A stretch of 64,000 nt of DNA from Candidatus Aminicenantota bacterium (GCA_016927475.1 JAFGMO010000002.1:62001-126000); one strand, 5' to 3'; positions 35,972 to 46,120 are shown, numbered from the stretch's first letter. The notes: generated by a model not told the origin, from the letters alone. A program made the numbers and translations.

Positions 35972-36135
35972 AAATGATAAGCTTCATATATGATTTTCCT
36001 GGAAGTATTCATTATATACAAATATCACAAAGAGAGGTGATGCAAGATGCCCTTATTAAAGTTTTAATAATCAACTTGAAATTCTCGAAAAATAATTGTA
36101 TAAAAATAGCATGAAAAAAATGAAAGGGGTATAAC

Positions 36136-36561
36136 ATGGATATTCAGGAAGGACCTATTCTTCTCGTTGAAGACGATCAAGTAGATGCCATGACAGTAAA
36201 ACGGGCATTCAAGGATGTCCACATCACCAATGATCTCGTCATTGTCGGAAACGGTTTAGAAGCCCTCGATTACCTGCAAAAGCCTGATAACAGGAAACCT
36301 TGCATTATTCTGCTTGACCTGAACATGCCCAAGATGAATGGCATCGAATTTCTTAAAGTGACCAAAAAAGACCCCGAATTAAAAATGATCCCCATTGTTG
36401 TTTTAACAACATCCGAAGAGGAACAGGATAGAGTCGACAGCTATGGATTAGGTGTTGCCGGTTATATTCTGAAACCCGTTGACTATCGAAAATTTGTAGA
36501 AGTCATCAATACAATCGACCTCTACTGGACACTGTGTATCCTTCCGCCTAAGAAGGAATAA
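36136..36561 (+). CDS. Single-domain response regulator (Rcp1-like)
   Basis: 141 residues, receiver only. D13/D14, phospho-acceptor D61 in LLDLNMP, Thr in VLTTS and Lys in YILKPVDY are all present. It is a close paralogue of the receiver at 26542-26958, and the two bracket the four kinases. AAAGGGG lies upstream of the ATG. No output domain is present, so the final target of this phosphorelay must be encoded elsewhere or act through protein contacts. Confidence 0.93.
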   Translation: MDIQEGPILLVEDDQVDAMTVKRAFKDVHITNDLVIVGNGLEALDYLQKPDNRKPCIILLDLNMPKMNGIEFLKVTKKDPELKMIPIVVLTTSEEEQDRVDSYGLGVAGYILKPVDYRKFVEVINTIDLYWTLCILPPKKE

Positions 36562-36592
36562 AAAAAGCACACCGGGAAGGTTTGTTTCCTTT

Positions 36593-36620
36593 TCTCCCGT
36601 TTCTGCAGGAAAGCGGGAGA
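36593..36620. other. Hairpin after the last receiver gene
   Basis: TCTCCCG-TTTC pairs with GAAA-G-CGGGAGA around a TGCAG loop, giving an 11-pair stem with one bulge. It is 32 bp past the receiver stop and could end the signalling transcript, but no T run follows on either strand. It could act as an RNA 3'-end stabiliser. Confidence 0.4.
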
Positions 36621-36653
36621 CGTTATGAGCCTCATTTATTCACTAGCGTAAGG

Positions 36654-36767
36654 ACCTGTGCTATTCTCAAATGTCATCAGCCGAATTTATGAATAGTACA
36701 GGTTCCTGTGCTATTCACGAACCAAGCTTACCGCAGATACGAGGCGTCAGCGCACGAAACAGATCAG
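36654..36767 (+). repeat. Composite intergenic repeat: palindromic ends plus GC-rich unit, copy 2
   Basis: The left end CCTGTGCTATTC (36654) and GAATAGTACAGG (36691-36702) form an inverted pair. A 28-bp near-perfect palindrome spans 36690-36717. The palindrome runs into ATTCACGAACCAAGCTTACC with a CGAGGCGTCAGC segment, the GC-rich unit also found at 19160-19263 and 51475-51562. The unit ends a few bases before the nifJ stop codon. Confidence 0.55.
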
Positions 36768-36770
36768 GAA

Positions 36771-39700
36771 TTACTCTGCCATCTTCTTATACTCTGCATA
36801 TCTCTGCTTGGCTTCTTCAGCTGCCTGGGCAAACAGTCTTTTAGCTATTTCGGGATACTGTTGAGCCAGAGTTCTATAACGGATCTCGTTATCAAGAAAT
36901 GTCTGGTAATCTACTTTCGGCTCTCTTGAATCCAGGATGAGAGGATTTTTCCCTTCATTTTTAAGCAAAGGATTGTATCTGTACAGAATCCAGTATCCGG
37001 AATCCACAGCCAGCTTTTCCTCTTGCTGCGTATATTTCATATCAAGTCCGTGGTTGATGCAGGGAGAATACGCGATGATAAGCGACGGCCCGTCATAAGT
37101 CTCTGCTTCGACAAACGCCTTGATTGTCTGGTTCATATTAGCTCCCATAGCAATACCGGCTACATAAACATAACCATAAGACATAGCCATCTTTCCCAAA
37201 TCTTTTTTCTTCGTCCTTTTTCCCGCAGCCGCAAATTTGGCCACAGAGCCTGTTGGTGTAGCTTTGGAAGCCTGGCCTCCCGTGTTGGAGTAAACTTCAG
37301 TATCCAGAACCAGGATATTCACGTTCTTGTTCATGGCCAGAACATGGTCTAGCCCGCCATACCCGATATCATAAGCCCAACCGTCGCCTCCTATGGACCA
37401 AACGCTTCTATCCACCAGAAAATCCTGAAACTCTATGATTTTGTCCAAAACGTCTTTGGCCTCACCTGAAGCTTTGTTTATCGCATCGGGCAGAGCTGCT
37501 TTAACCACTTTGGCCGCCTCTTTAGCTTCATCATCAACAGATTTCCAGAGTTCACGGCTTCTCTCTAGGGCTTTTTTCAGTTCTGATGTTATCTCTAAAG
37601 ACAGGATACGGTCAATATTGTACAGAAGCTGTTTTCGGTTGGCATCTACAGCCAGGCGCATACCGAATCCGTATTCCGCATTATCTTCAAAAAGGGAATT
37701 GGCCCAGGTCGGTCCCTTGCCTTCCTTGTTTTTGCAGTAAGGAATGGTTGGAAATGTACCGCCCCAAATCGAGGAACAACCGGTAGCGTTGGCAATCACC
37801 ATTCTGTCTCCGAAAAGCTGGGTGGCCAGCTTCACATAGGGGGTTTCGCCGCAGCCGCCACAAGCACCACTGAATTCCAGAAGCGGAACAAGAAACTGGC
37901 TTCCCTTTATGGTCCCGGGCTTGGCCCCGTCTATAATATTATCCGGAAGTCCTTCAAAAAACCGTTCATTTTCATTCTCTCCGGCCTCTCTGGCTTCTTC
38001 AAGAGGTATCATTTCCAATGCATTTTCTTTCGCCGGACAAGTTACGACGCAATTTTCACATCCTACACAGTCTTCAATATAAACCTGCAGCCTGTATCTT
38101 AAATCCCGTTCATTCTTGGTGTTGGATTTAATCGTCGTAAAGGTATCGGGCGCACCTTCCAATTCTTTGGACTCAATCTGTTTTGGACGGATGGCCGCAT
38201 GAGGACATATGAGCGAACACTGGTTACACTGGATGCAGTTATCGGGGATCCAGCGGGGAACCTCGGGCGCAACTCCCCTTTTTTCCAGCCTGGTTGTCCC
38301 GGAAGGAACACGGCCGTCATAGGGCATCTTGGAGACTGAAATACTATTTCCCTTAAAATGCATAATGGGATTGATCACGTTTTTAGCGAAATCATCAGCC
38401 GAGTCGGGAATGAGCTTGATTTCAGGAACTGATTCGCTGATCTGGTCAGGCACAGAAATTTCTTCCAGAGCTGCTGCGGCTTTGTCGACGGCATCCCAGT
38501 TCATCTTGACGATATTCTCTCCTTTTTTCAGGAAAGTCTTTTTAATGGCCTCTTTGATGAGCTTGATAGCCTCTTGTTCGGGAAGTACGCCGGATATTTT
38601 AAAGAAAGCCGCCTGCATGACCGTACTGATTCGGTTTCCCAAACCGACTTCCTGGGCTATCTTCAAGGCATCAATGTTATAGACTTTAATTTTCTTTTCG
38701 ATAATGGTTTTCTGCATGTCTTCGGTTAGGTTTTTGAAAACATCTTCAGCATTCCAATTGGAGTTCAGAAGGAAAATTCCACCTTCCTTTAATCCCTCAA
38801 GAATATCGTAACGGCCGATATAAGAGGCTTTGTGAAGTGCAACAAAGTCAACAGTTTTCAAAAGATACTGGGATTGGATCTTTTCCTTTCCGAAACGGAG
38901 ATGAGAGATTGTGACCCCTCCTGATTTTTTGGAGTCGTATTCAAAATATCCCTGACAATACATATCTGTATTGTCCCCGATGATCTTGATCGAATTTTTA
39001 TTGGCACTGACGGTGCCGTCCGAGCCGTATCCCCAGAACTTGCAGCGAATCACTCCTTTTGGTTCAGAAGGCAACTCTTCCTTGACAGGAATGGATGTTC
39101 CCGTGACATCATCATCGATGCCTACGGTGAATCCGTGGCTCTTTTTGCCGTCCAGATGGTCGAAAACGGCTTTTACCATTCCCGGAGTAAATTCCTTGGA
39201 TGAAAGTCCATACCGGCCTCCGATTACATCGATGTCTCTATCGGACAAGGTAACTTTAACATCAAGGTAAAGCGGTTCTCCCAGAGAACCGGGCTCTTTG
39301 GTTCTGTCAAGGACAGCTATTTTTTGAACACTCTCGGGAACGGCGGCCTTCAGGGCTTCGGCGGAAAACGGTCTGTAGAGACGGACCTTAATAGCCCCGA
39401 CTTTTTTACCACGGCTGAGGAGATAGTTGATCGCTTCTTCAGCCGTTTCCGTACCTGATCCCATAAGAACAATAATTTTTTCAGCATCAGACGCACCGAT
39501 ATAATCAAAAAGCTTATATGACCTTCCGATCTTTTCAGCAACCCTGTCCATGCACTCCTGAACGATTCCGGGCGCCGCATCATAAAACTTGTTGACGGTT
39601 TCCCTTCCCTGGAAATAAACATCTGGATTCTGCGCTCCAACTTTCACCATCGGTTTGTCGGGATTCATGGCCCGCTCACGAAACTCCTTCACGTATTTCA

Positions 39701-40289
39701 TCTCAATTAGTTCGGCCATGAGGTCATAAGGAATAATTTCCACCTTTTGGATTTCATTGGATGTTCGAAATCCGTCAAAAAAATGCACAAAAGGTACCAT
39801 TGATTTGATGGAGGCTAGATGACATACCAGAGCCAGATCCATGACCTCCTGGACCGAACCGGAAGCCATGAGTCCGAAACCGGTGTTCCTGGCCGCCATG
39901 ACATCGGAATGGTCTCCGAAAATCGACAGCGACTGACAGGCCAGAGACCGGGCGGAAACATGAAAGACCGTGGGAAGCATTTCCCCCGCGATCTTGTGCA
40001 TGTTGGGAAGCATGAGCATCAGCCCCTGAGAAGCCGTGAATGTCGTCGTCAGAGCGCCGGCTGATAGGCTTCCATGGACAGCACCCGAAGCTCCTCCCTC
40101 AGACTGCATTTCTATTACATCCAGAGTTTGTCCGAATATGTTTTTACGTCCTTGAGCCGCCCAGGAATCAGCAAGTTCGCCCATTAATGAGGAAGGTGTT
40201 ATGGGATAGATGGCGGCTACATCACTGAAGGCATAGGCGACATGTGTTGCCGCCGTATTTCCTTCGATCGGTTGAAAATCTTTCTTCAT
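36771..40289 (-). CDS. nifJ: Pyruvate:ferredoxin (flavodoxin) oxidoreductase
   Basis: 1172 residues, the single-chain PFOR form. Domain I begins with EGNTAATHVAYAFSDVAAIYPITPSS. Two four-Cys clusters (CIQCNQCSLICP and CVGCENCVVTCP) form the ferredoxin domain, and the thiamine-pyrophosphate domain near the end has GGDGWAYDIGYGGLDHV. It oxidises pyruvate with CoA to acetyl-CoA and CO2, reducing ferredoxin; this is typical of anaerobes. I start at ATG 40289, which has AGGAGA upstream, and not at the frame's first start-like codon 40319. It is probably a single transcription unit. Confidence 0.96.
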   Translation of the reverse strand: MKKDFQPIEGNTAATHVAYAFSDVAAIYPITPSSLMGELADSWAAQGRKNIFGQTLDVIEMQSEGGASGAVHGSLSAGALTTTFTASQGLMLMLPNMHKIAGEMLPTVFHVSARSLACQSLSIFGDHSDVMAARNTGFGLMASGSVQEVMDLALVCHLASIKSMVPFVHFFDGFRTSNEIQKVEIIPYDLMAELIEMKYVKEFRERAMNPDKPMVKVGAQNPDVYFQGRETVNKFYDAAPGIVQECMDRVAEKIGRSYKLFDYIGASDAEKIIVLMGSGTETAEEAINYLLSRGKKVGAIKVRLYRPFSAEALKAAVPESVQKIAVLDRTKEPGSLGEPLYLDVKVTLSDRDIDVIGGRYGLSSKEFTPGMVKAVFDHLDGKKSHGFTVGIDDDVTGTSIPVKEELPSEPKGVIRCKFWGYGSDGTVSANKNSIKIIGDNTDMYCQGYFEYDSKKSGGVTISHLRFGKEKIQSQYLLKTVDFVALHKASYIGRYDILEGLKEGGIFLLNSNWNAEDVFKNLTEDMQKTIIEKKIKVYNIDALKIAQEVGLGNRISTVMQAAFFKISGVLPEQEAIKLIKEAIKKTFLKKGENIVKMNWDAVDKAAAALEEISVPDQISESVPEIKLIPDSADDFAKNVINPIMHFKGNSISVSKMPYDGRVPSGTTRLEKRGVAPEVPRWIPDNCIQCNQCSLICPHAAIRPKQIESKELEGAPDTFTTIKSNTKNERDLRYRLQVYIEDCVGCENCVVTCPAKENALEMIPLEEAREAGENENERFFEGLPDNIIDGAKPGTIKGSQFLVPLLEFSGACGGCGETPYVKLATQLFGDRMVIANATGCSSIWGGTFPTIPYCKNKEGKGPTWANSLFEDNAEYGFGMRLAVDANRKQLLYNIDRILSLEITSELKKALERSRELWKSVDDEAKEAAKVVKAALPDAINKASGEAKDVLDKIIEFQDFLVDRSVWSIGGDGWAYDIGYGGLDHVLAMNKNVNILVLDTEVYSNTGGQASKATPTGSVAKFAAAGKRTKKKDLGKMAMSYGYVYVAGIAMGANMNQTIKAFVEAETYDGPSLIIAYSPCINHGLDMKYTQQEEKLAVDSGYWILYRYNPLLKNEGKNPLILDSREPKVDYQTFLDNEIRYRTLAQQYPEIAKRLFAQAAEEAKQRYAEYKKMAE

Positions 40290-40374
40290 ATTATTTCTCC
40301 TAATATTGCCTATCGGCACATTATGATGAAAGCCTCTTGAGAAGACAAATATTATAAATATTCGGACCTGCGGA

Positions 40375-40977
40375 TCACTCCGTCATTTCCGTTCTGCCCT
40401 CCAGGGCTTTTTTCACAGTCACATGATCTGCATAGTCAAGGTCGGAGCCGACGGGAAGCCCCATGGCCAATCGTGTTATTTTAATAGGAAACCGCTTGAA
40501 AAGGTTTGCGAGAAATACCGCTGTCGATTCACCTTCGACGGTGGGATTGGTAGCGATGATGATTTCTTTGAAGGAGGAATCTTCAACACGCTTCAAAAGT
40601 TTCTCCGTTTTTAATTCATCGGGCCCCTTTCCCTTTAAAGGAGAGAGGGCTCCGTGAAGTACATAATACCTGCCATGGAAAATTCCCGTCTTCTCTATGG
40701 TATTGATGTTGAACGGTTCCTCCACTACACAAAGAACATCATCCCTTCTTCCCGGATCGGTGCAGTATCTGCAAGGATCCGCATGGGTCATACCATTACA
40801 GACCGAACAGAGAATCGTCTTTTTTTTCGCCTCCCTGATTGCTTCTGCCATGTTTTCGACCTCGGCTTCAGACAATCCCAGAATATAAAAAGCAATCCTC
40901 TGGGCGGACTTCGCCCCTATACTGGGGACTTTTTTCAACTCATCGATGAGCCTGTTCAGGGGCTGGGGTGTCTCCAT
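40375..40977 (-). CDS. recR: Recombination protein RecR
   Basis: 200 residues, normal length. Helix-hairpin-helix at the N terminus (LKKVPSIGAKSAQRIAFYIL), a four-Cys zinc site (CSVCNGMTHADPCRYC) and a TOPRIM domain (LCVVEEPFNINTIEKTG, IIATNPTVEGEST). With RecO/RecF it loads RecA on gapped DNA. It is the last gene of the classic dnaX-ybaB-recR unit, and its ATG overlaps the ybaB stop (TAATG). Confidence 0.97.
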   Translation of the reverse strand: METPQPLNRLIDELKKVPSIGAKSAQRIAFYILGLSEAEVENMAEAIREAKKKTILCSVCNGMTHADPCRYCTDPGRRDDVLCVVEEPFNINTIEKTGIFHGRYYVLHGALSPLKGKGPDELKTEKLLKRVEDSSFKEIIIATNPTVEGESTAVFLANLFKRFPIKITRLAMGLPVGSDLDYADHVTVKKALEGRTEMTE

Positions 40978-41288
40978 TAGAAAAGTCCCGGGATTTTCAG
41001 AGCGGCGCCTAATCCTCCCATTTTTTCAGACATCTGTTCGTCAACTTTGGATGTCGCATCATTAAAAGCGGCAATGATCAGGTCCTGAAGCATTTCCACA
41101 TCATCCTTATTGACCACTTCCGGGTCTATCTTTAATGCAATAATGTTTTTCATGCCATCAACGGTTACGGTTACCATACCTCCTCCGCTATTTCCATCGA
41201 CCCGCATCTCCGCCATTTCTTTCTGGAGCTTTTCCTGCATTTCTTTGGCCGTTTTCATCATTTTTTGTAAGTTTCCGATATTTTTCAT
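40977..41288 (-). CDS. YbaB/EbfC nucleoid-associated protein
   Basis: 103 residues. The N-terminal helix MKNIGNLQKMMKTAKEMQEKLQ, the segment GMVTVTVDGMKNIIALKIDPEVV and a C-terminal helix with a Gly-rich tail are all typical. It binds DNA as a dimer; the exact role is unsettled. It lies between dnaX (11-bp gap) and recR (1-bp overlap), the conserved order in many bacteria. Confidence 0.95.
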   Translation of the reverse strand: MKNIGNLQKMMKTAKEMQEKLQKEMAEMRVDGNSGGGMVTVTVDGMKNIIALKIDPEVVNKDDVEMLQDLIIAAFNDATSKVDEQMSEKMGGLGAALKIPGLF

Positions 41289-41299
41289 TGGAAACCTCC

Positions 41300-42715
41300 T
41301 CAGGATTTATCTTCTTTGGGTTTGACCGGCTCTACAGTAAGAATCCTAGCCTTAAAGGTATCCATAAAGAACTGTACCGACGGATCCTTCAAAGCAGCCT
41401 CCTTTTCTTTACCACGCAAAGGTCTTTTCTTTTCCTCTGTGTCCGTCTTGCCTTTCAGACCCGTTTTCGGCTCAGTCTGCGTTTTATTCCGGAATGGAGG
41501 TTGGATTTTTTTGTCAGACCCCTTAATGGAAACACCTTCCGCAAATTTTTCGTTTTCTGATTCCGGCCGTCCCTGCTTTTTTTTTACTTCTTCCATTTCA
41601 CTAAGGAGATCTTTGAGGAAAACAATATTTTTAAAGTGACAGAGCTTGACGAGCAGCGTCTCAAAATAAATCCTCGGATGGGACGAATAACGCATGCCCT
41701 GTTCCGCTTCCTGAAGAGCATTCAAATAGCGCAGAATATCTTCCTCGGTCACATCCGAGACGGCTTCCTGGTAATTCTTAAGTTCTTCGGGAGCAAGAGA
41801 AATAATTTCACCGGGATCATCCAGGATTTTTACCAGAAGACAGTTTCGAAAGTGGTTGATGAACTGCTTGTAAAAAAATCTTAGATCATGACCATTCTGG
41901 ATAATTTTTTCAACCACGGAAAAGACATCCTTTGCTCTTCCCTCAATAACAGCGGATGAGGCCTCGAAAAATAGAAACTGATTGACGGTTCCGAGGATCT
42001 CCCTTAAATCCTCGTCTTTAACCACCTGGCCTGAAAATGCAACAGACTGGTCAAGCAGGGATTGGGCATCCCGCAAGCTTCCCTCTGCCGCTCCCGCAAT
42101 CAAATCAAGGCCCAGAGAAGATATGGTAACATTCTCCTTCTGGGTTATATTCAGAAGGTGCCGAACCATCTCATTCTTTGAAATTTTCTTAAATTCGAAA
42201 TGCTGGCAGCGGGAAACTATGGTCATAGGTACTTTGTGATATTCCGTGGTGGCAAAAATAAACACGGTGTGCGGCGGCGGTTCTTCGAGTGTTTTCAGAA
42301 GCGCATTAAAGGCTGGAGAGGTCAGCATGTGAACTTCGTCGATAATGATCACCTTATAGCGACTGTGGAGGGGTTTGTACTTGATGCCTTCCCTAAGAGA
42401 ACGCACCTCATCGATTCCCCGGTTTGAGGCCCCGTCAATTTCTAAAACATCCACCGAACGGTCTTCGTTGACGGCAGAACAAAATTCGCATTTGTTGCAA
42501 GGCTCCGGCGTGGGGCCATGTTGACAGTTGAGAGCTTTTGCCAATATTCTTGCCGTCGTCGTTTTGCCCACTCCGCGCATTCCTGAAAAGAGATAGGCTT
42601 GAGCAACCCGGTTTCCACTGACGGCGTTTTTCAGGGTTTGAACAACGGCTTTCTGGCCGATCACCTCATCAAAAGTTAAGGGCCTATATTTTCTGGCATA
42701 AACTAAATATGTCAT
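41300..42715 (-). CDS. dnaX: DNA polymerase III subunit gamma/tau
   Basis: 471 residues. AAA+ clamp-loader core: Walker A GMRGVGKTTTARI (about 45-55), a zinc module with four Cys (CQHGPTPEPCNKCEFC), Walker B region VIIIDEVHML and sensor-1 FIFATTEYHKV. Domain III ends near 370 and a charged, probably disordered tail follows. At the domain III/tail junction (V377-K380) the coding strand has GTA then a run completing nine A and a G, a classic slippery site. A -1 shift there would end at 41523-41525, giving a 397-residue gamma-like form. First gene of dnaX-ybaB-recR. Confidence 0.96.
   Translation of the reverse strand: MTYLVYARKYRPLTFDEVIGQKAVVQTLKNAVSGNRVAQAYLFSGMRGVGKTTTARILAKALNCQHGPTPEPCNKCEFCSAVNEDRSVDVLEIDGASNRGIDEVRSLREGIKYKPLHSRYKVIIIDEVHMLTSPAFNALLKTLEEPPPHTVFIFATTEYHKVPMTIVSRCQHFEFKKISKNEMVRHLLNITQKENVTISSLGLDLIAGAAEGSLRDAQSLLDQSVAFSGQVVKDEDLREILGTVNQFLFFEASSAVIEGRAKDVFSVVEKIIQNGHDLRFFYKQFINHFRNCLLVKILDDPGEIISLAPEELKNYQEAVSDVTEEDILRYLNALQEAEQGMRYSSHPRIYFETLLVKLCHFKNIVFLKDLLSEMEEVKKKQGRPESENEKFAEGVSIKGSDKKIQPPFRNKTQTEPKTGLKGKTDTEEKKRPLRGKEKEAALKDPSVQFFMDTFKARILTVEPVKPKEDKS
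41523..41587 (-). promoter_or_regulatory. dnaX: Putative dnaX frameshift or slippage signal
   Basis: The coding strand contains A9G (T run at 41577-41585 on plus) right after the AAA+ core. A one-base backward slip, or an extra A in the transcript, leads through about 17 new codons to TAA at 41523-41525. E. coli dnaX uses ribosomal -1 slippage, and Thermus dnaX uses transcriptional slippage on a similar A run. Function here is inferred from position and sequence. Confidence 0.6.
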
Positions 42716-42726
42716 GTTTTTATCTG

Positions 42727-42741
42727 TGTGAATTGCACAGG
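42727..42741. repeat. Short repeat-end motif upstream of dnaX
   Basis: TGTGAATTGCACAGG resembles the GTGAATAGTACAGG-type ends of the dispersed intergenic repeats at 15.7, 36.7 and 53.8 kb. It is itself an imperfect palindrome (TGTG..CACA). It may be a worn repeat or an operator-like site for dnaX. The rest of the 165-bp gap is AT-rich with nothing clear. Confidence 0.3.
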
Positions 42742-42880
42742 CAAGTAAAAAATAATGAATAAAGTAAACAATATCTTAGCACAATTTAAGTTTAATACAA
42801 AATATTATAAAGAATTCTCTCCAGGTAAAAAATCCTAAAAACAATGGGAAATTTCTCACTTTTTTGTAAAATAGTGATAG

Positions 42881-43753
42881 ATGAATTTTAAGAAAAGCCT
42901 TTTGGAAATTCACGCAGCCGTACTGCTGTTCGGCCTGGCGGGACTCTTCGCAAAATGGCTGTTATTTTCCCCTTTTGTCATTGTATTCGGCCGTGTTGTA
43001 TTCGCTTCCCTGAGCCTAGGAATCATCATTCATTTTTCCGGTATCCCGCTGTCTTGTCCAAAAGGTCAGGACCGGATTTTATTTATCCTTATCGGCATTC
43101 TTTTAACAGCCCACTGGACATTTTTTTTCAAATCCATTCAGGTCTCCTCCGTAGCCGTGGGACTCCTTGCCTATTCCACATTTCCCGTGTTCACCACGTT
43201 TTTGGAACCTCTTTTTTTCAAGGAACGTCTCATCAAGGGAAATATACTACTCGCCTTCCTCTGTTTAATAGGCGTTTTTTTCATCATTCCCACTTTCTCC
43301 TTCTCGGATAAAACATTCCAAGGTGTATTTTGGGGGCTTTTAGCGGGACTCTCATTCGCTATTTTAACTATTTTCAACCGTAGCTTGTCTCAGCGCTACT
43401 CCAGCCTGGTTATCAGTTTCTACCAAAACGCCCTAGCTGCAATCCTGCTTATTCCTTTCATTTTTACCATTTCCTTTCGACTCAACATCCGCTCATTGGT
43501 TCTGCTGGCTTTTTTGGGAATTATCTGCACCGCTTTTTCACACACCTTGTTCATTAAAGGCATGAAACATGTCAGAGCTCAAACAGCCAGTATCATAAGC
43601 GCTCTCGAACCTGTATACGGCATTTTGTTAGCTCTTTTTCTACTGAAGGAAATCCCGTCTTACCGGACGATACTCGGTGGGATTGTTATTCTGGGAGCTG
43701 TTTTGGGAGCGACCTGCCTCTCCACAAGAAAAATTCATAAAAATGTAATCTGA
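42881..43753 (+). CDS. EamA/DMT-family transporter
   Basis: 290 residues and about ten hydrophobic segments in two EamA repeats. The first repeat ends with the typical AYSTFPVFTTFLEPLFFKERL, and the second with ISALEPVYGILLALFLLKEIPSYRTILGGIVILGAVL. It is probably an inner-membrane exporter or importer of a small metabolite, often an amino acid; the substrate cannot be told. It is divergent from dnaX and followed by the malic enzyme gene after 111 bp of AT-rich DNA. Confidence 0.92.
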   Translation: MNFKKSLLEIHAAVLLFGLAGLFAKWLLFSPFVIVFGRVVFASLSLGIIIHFSGIPLSCPKGQDRILFILIGILLTAHWTFFFKSIQVSSVAVGLLAYSTFPVFTTFLEPLFFKERLIKGNILLAFLCLIGVFFIIPTFSFSDKTFQGVFWGLLAGLSFAILTIFNRSLSQRYSSLVISFYQNALAAILLIPFIFTISFRLNIRSLVLLAFLGIICTAFSHTLFIKGMKHVRAQTASIISALEPVYGILLALFLLKEIPSYRTILGGIVILGAVLGATCLSTRKIHKNVI

Positions 43754-43864
43754 AATTTAAAATTAAATTGCATTCTGATGAAGAACGCACTAAAATATGG
43801 GCTTGGTTTTATATAGGAATTATAATTATTCTAATTTTAAAATATTTTTATAAGAGGTTTAATC

Positions 43865-46120
43865 ATGGCTATTACTAAAAAGGAAGCCCTCGACTACCAC
43901 TGCTTAGGCAGAAAAGGGAAAATCGAGGTTACTTCAACCAAACCCTGCCTGACCCAACGTGACCTTTCCCTGGCTTATACGCCCGGTGTCGCCGAGCCCT
44001 GCCGGGAGATCGAAAAGGATCCCGAACTGGCTTACAATTATACGGCTAAAGGGAACCTGGTTGCCGTCGTTTCCAACGGCACCGCCGTCCTGGGATTGGG
44101 CAACATCGGCGCCCTGGCCGGAAAGCCCGTCATGGAAGGAAAAGGAGTTCTTTTCAAACGTTTCGCTGATATCGACGTTTTCGATATCGAGGTCAATTCG
44201 GAAGATCCCGAAGAGGTCATAAAGGTGGTTAAACTCCTGGAGCCCACCTTCGGCGGAATCAACCTGGAGGACATCAAGGCTCCGGAGTGTTTTCAGATCG
44301 AAGAAACCCTGATCAAAGAATTGAACATTCCCGTATTTCATGATGACCAGCACGGTACGGCCATCATATCCGGTGCCGGTCTTATGAATGCTCTTGAAAT
44401 CCAGAAAAAACAACTCAACAAAGTCAGAATCGTAATCAACGGCGCAGGAGCATCGGGTATCGCCATTGCCAATCTGTACGTTGAGCTGGGAGCCAAACGG
44501 GAGAACATCGTCATGTGCGATTCCCGAGGCGTCATCTACAAGGGCCGGGAAAAGGGTATGAATCCTTATAAGGAAAAATACGCTTCCGAGACAAAAGCCC
44601 GAACCCTTGCGGAAGCCATGAAAGGCGCTGATGTTTTTGTCGGCGTATCCGTCGCGGATGTCGTTTCAAAAGAAATGATCGCCTCTATGGCCGAAAATCC
44701 TATTGCTTTCGCCATGGCCAATCCCGACCCGGAAATCAAATACGAAGACGCCGTCAGCGTCCGTAAGGACCTTATCATGGCGACAGGCCGGTCCGACTAT
44801 CCCAATCAAGTCAACAACGTACTCGGATTCCCCTTCATCTTCAGGGGAGCTCTGGACGTCAGAGCCACGGCCATCAACATGCAGATGAAAGTGGCCGCTT
44901 CTCACGCGCTGGCCGACCTGGCCAAGGAAGACGTCCCCGATTCCGTTCTCTCCGCATACGGAAATGAGAAGATCAAGTTCGGCCCGGAATATATCATACC
45001 CAAGCCTTTCGACCCCCGCGTTCTCCTCTGGGAAGCCTCGGCCGTGGCCAAAGCCGCCATGGACACGGGGGTAGCCCGGATCAAGATGGACATCGAAGAA
45101 TATAAGGTTCAGCTTGAATCCCGGTTGGGCAAAACCCAGGAAGTCATGCGTTTCTTTATCAATAAGGCCAAGGCACGGCCTAAAAGAATCGTTTTTCCCG
45201 AAGGTGAAGAAGAAAAGGTTCTTAGAGCATGCCAGGTTATCGTGGACGAAGGCATCGGAACTCCCATCCTTATCGGTGATAAAGAAGAAATCATGGGCAA
45301 AATTAAGGATTTTGGTTTCGATTATGCCGATAAGGCGGAGATCATCGAACTCAAAAATTTCAAACGTTTCGAAGATTATAAAAAAGAGCTCTATCGCATG
45401 AGAGAGAGAAAAGGTGTTACCTATTCCCGCGCCGGAGAACTCCTCAATCAGAACCGCATTTATCTTGGTACGATGATGGTCCACATGGGTGACGCCGACT
45501 GCCTTGTGTCGGGATTAAACAAATATTACCCCGAAACCATAAGGCCGGCCCTACGAATCATCAAAACGAGCCCCAAACACAGGATAGCCGCCGGTCTCTA
45601 CATCATGATCTTCAAGAATGACATCATGTTTTTTGCCGATGCTACGGTCAATATCGATCCCACATCTCAGGATTTAGCAGACATAGCCATCAGCACAGCT
45701 GAAACAGCCCGGAAATTCGGCGTCACGCCCAAAGTAGCCATGCTTTCTTTTTCCAATTTCGGCAGCGCCCGGCATCCTCTTTCCGATAAAGTTCGTAAGG
45801 CAGTTGAAATCGTTAAAGAACGTGAACCTGATCTCGTTATTGACGGGGAAATGCAGGGAAACACGGCCCTCAAGCCCGAGTTGTTAACAAATGTTTTTCC
45901 TTTCAGTAAGCTTAAAGAAAAAGCCAATGTTTTAATCTTTCCCGACTTGCAGTCGGGTAACATCGCTTACAGGCTTTTGGAACGGTTCAGCGGAGCCAAG
46001 CCCGTCGGACCAATTCTGATCGGAATGGCCAAACCCGTCCATATTCTTTCTCGTGATGCAACGGTTGATGATATCGTAAATCTGTCCGCTATTGCGGTAG
46101 TAGAGGCCGAACAAACCTGA
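43865..46120 (+). CDS. maeB: NADP-dependent malic enzyme with phosphotransacetylase-like domain
   Basis: 751 residues, the MaeB fusion. The malic enzyme part (about 1-425) has [36 protein letters not shown] and the NAD(P) fold [17 protein letters not shown]. The C-terminal part (about 430-751) is homologous to phosphate acetyltransferase ([32 protein letters not shown]), which is regulatory in MaeB proteins. It converts malate to pyruvate, CO2 and NADPH, and the pyruvate can feed the oxidoreductase encoded nearby. A strong hairpin follows the stop. Confidence 0.96.
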   Translation: MAITKKEALDYHCLGRKGKIEVTSTKPCLTQRDLSLAYTPGVAEPCREIEKDPELAYNYTAKGNLVAVVSNGTAVLGLGNIGALAGKPVMEGKGVLFKRFADIDVFDIEVNSEDPEEVIKVVKLLEPTFGGINLEDIKAPECFQIEETLIKELNIPVFHDDQHGTAIISGAGLMNALEIQKKQLNKVRIVINGAGASGIAIANLYVELGAKRENIVMCDSRGVIYKGREKGMNPYKEKYASETKARTLAEAMKGADVFVGVSVADVVSKEMIASMAENPIAFAMANPDPEIKYEDAVSVRKDLIMATGRSDYPNQVNNVLGFPFIFRGALDVRATAINMQMKVAASHALADLAKEDVPDSVLSAYGNEKIKFGPEYIIPKPFDPRVLLWEASAVAKAAMDTGVARIKMDIEEYKVQLESRLGKTQEVMRFFINKAKARPKRIVFPEGEEEKVLRACQVIVDEGIGTPILIGDKEEIMGKIKDFGFDYADKAEIIELKNFKRFEDYKKELYRMRERKGVTYSRAGELLNQNRIYLGTMMVHMGDADCLVSGLNKYYPETIRPALRIIKTSPKHRIAAGLYIMIFKNDIMFFADATVNIDPTSQDLADIAISTAETARKFGVTPKVAMLSFSNFGSARHPLSDKVRKAVEIVKEREPDLVIDGEMQGNTALKPELLTNVFPFSKLKEKANVLIFPDLQSGNIAYRLLERFSGAKPVGPILIGMAKPVHILSRDATVDDIVNLSAIAVVEAEQT

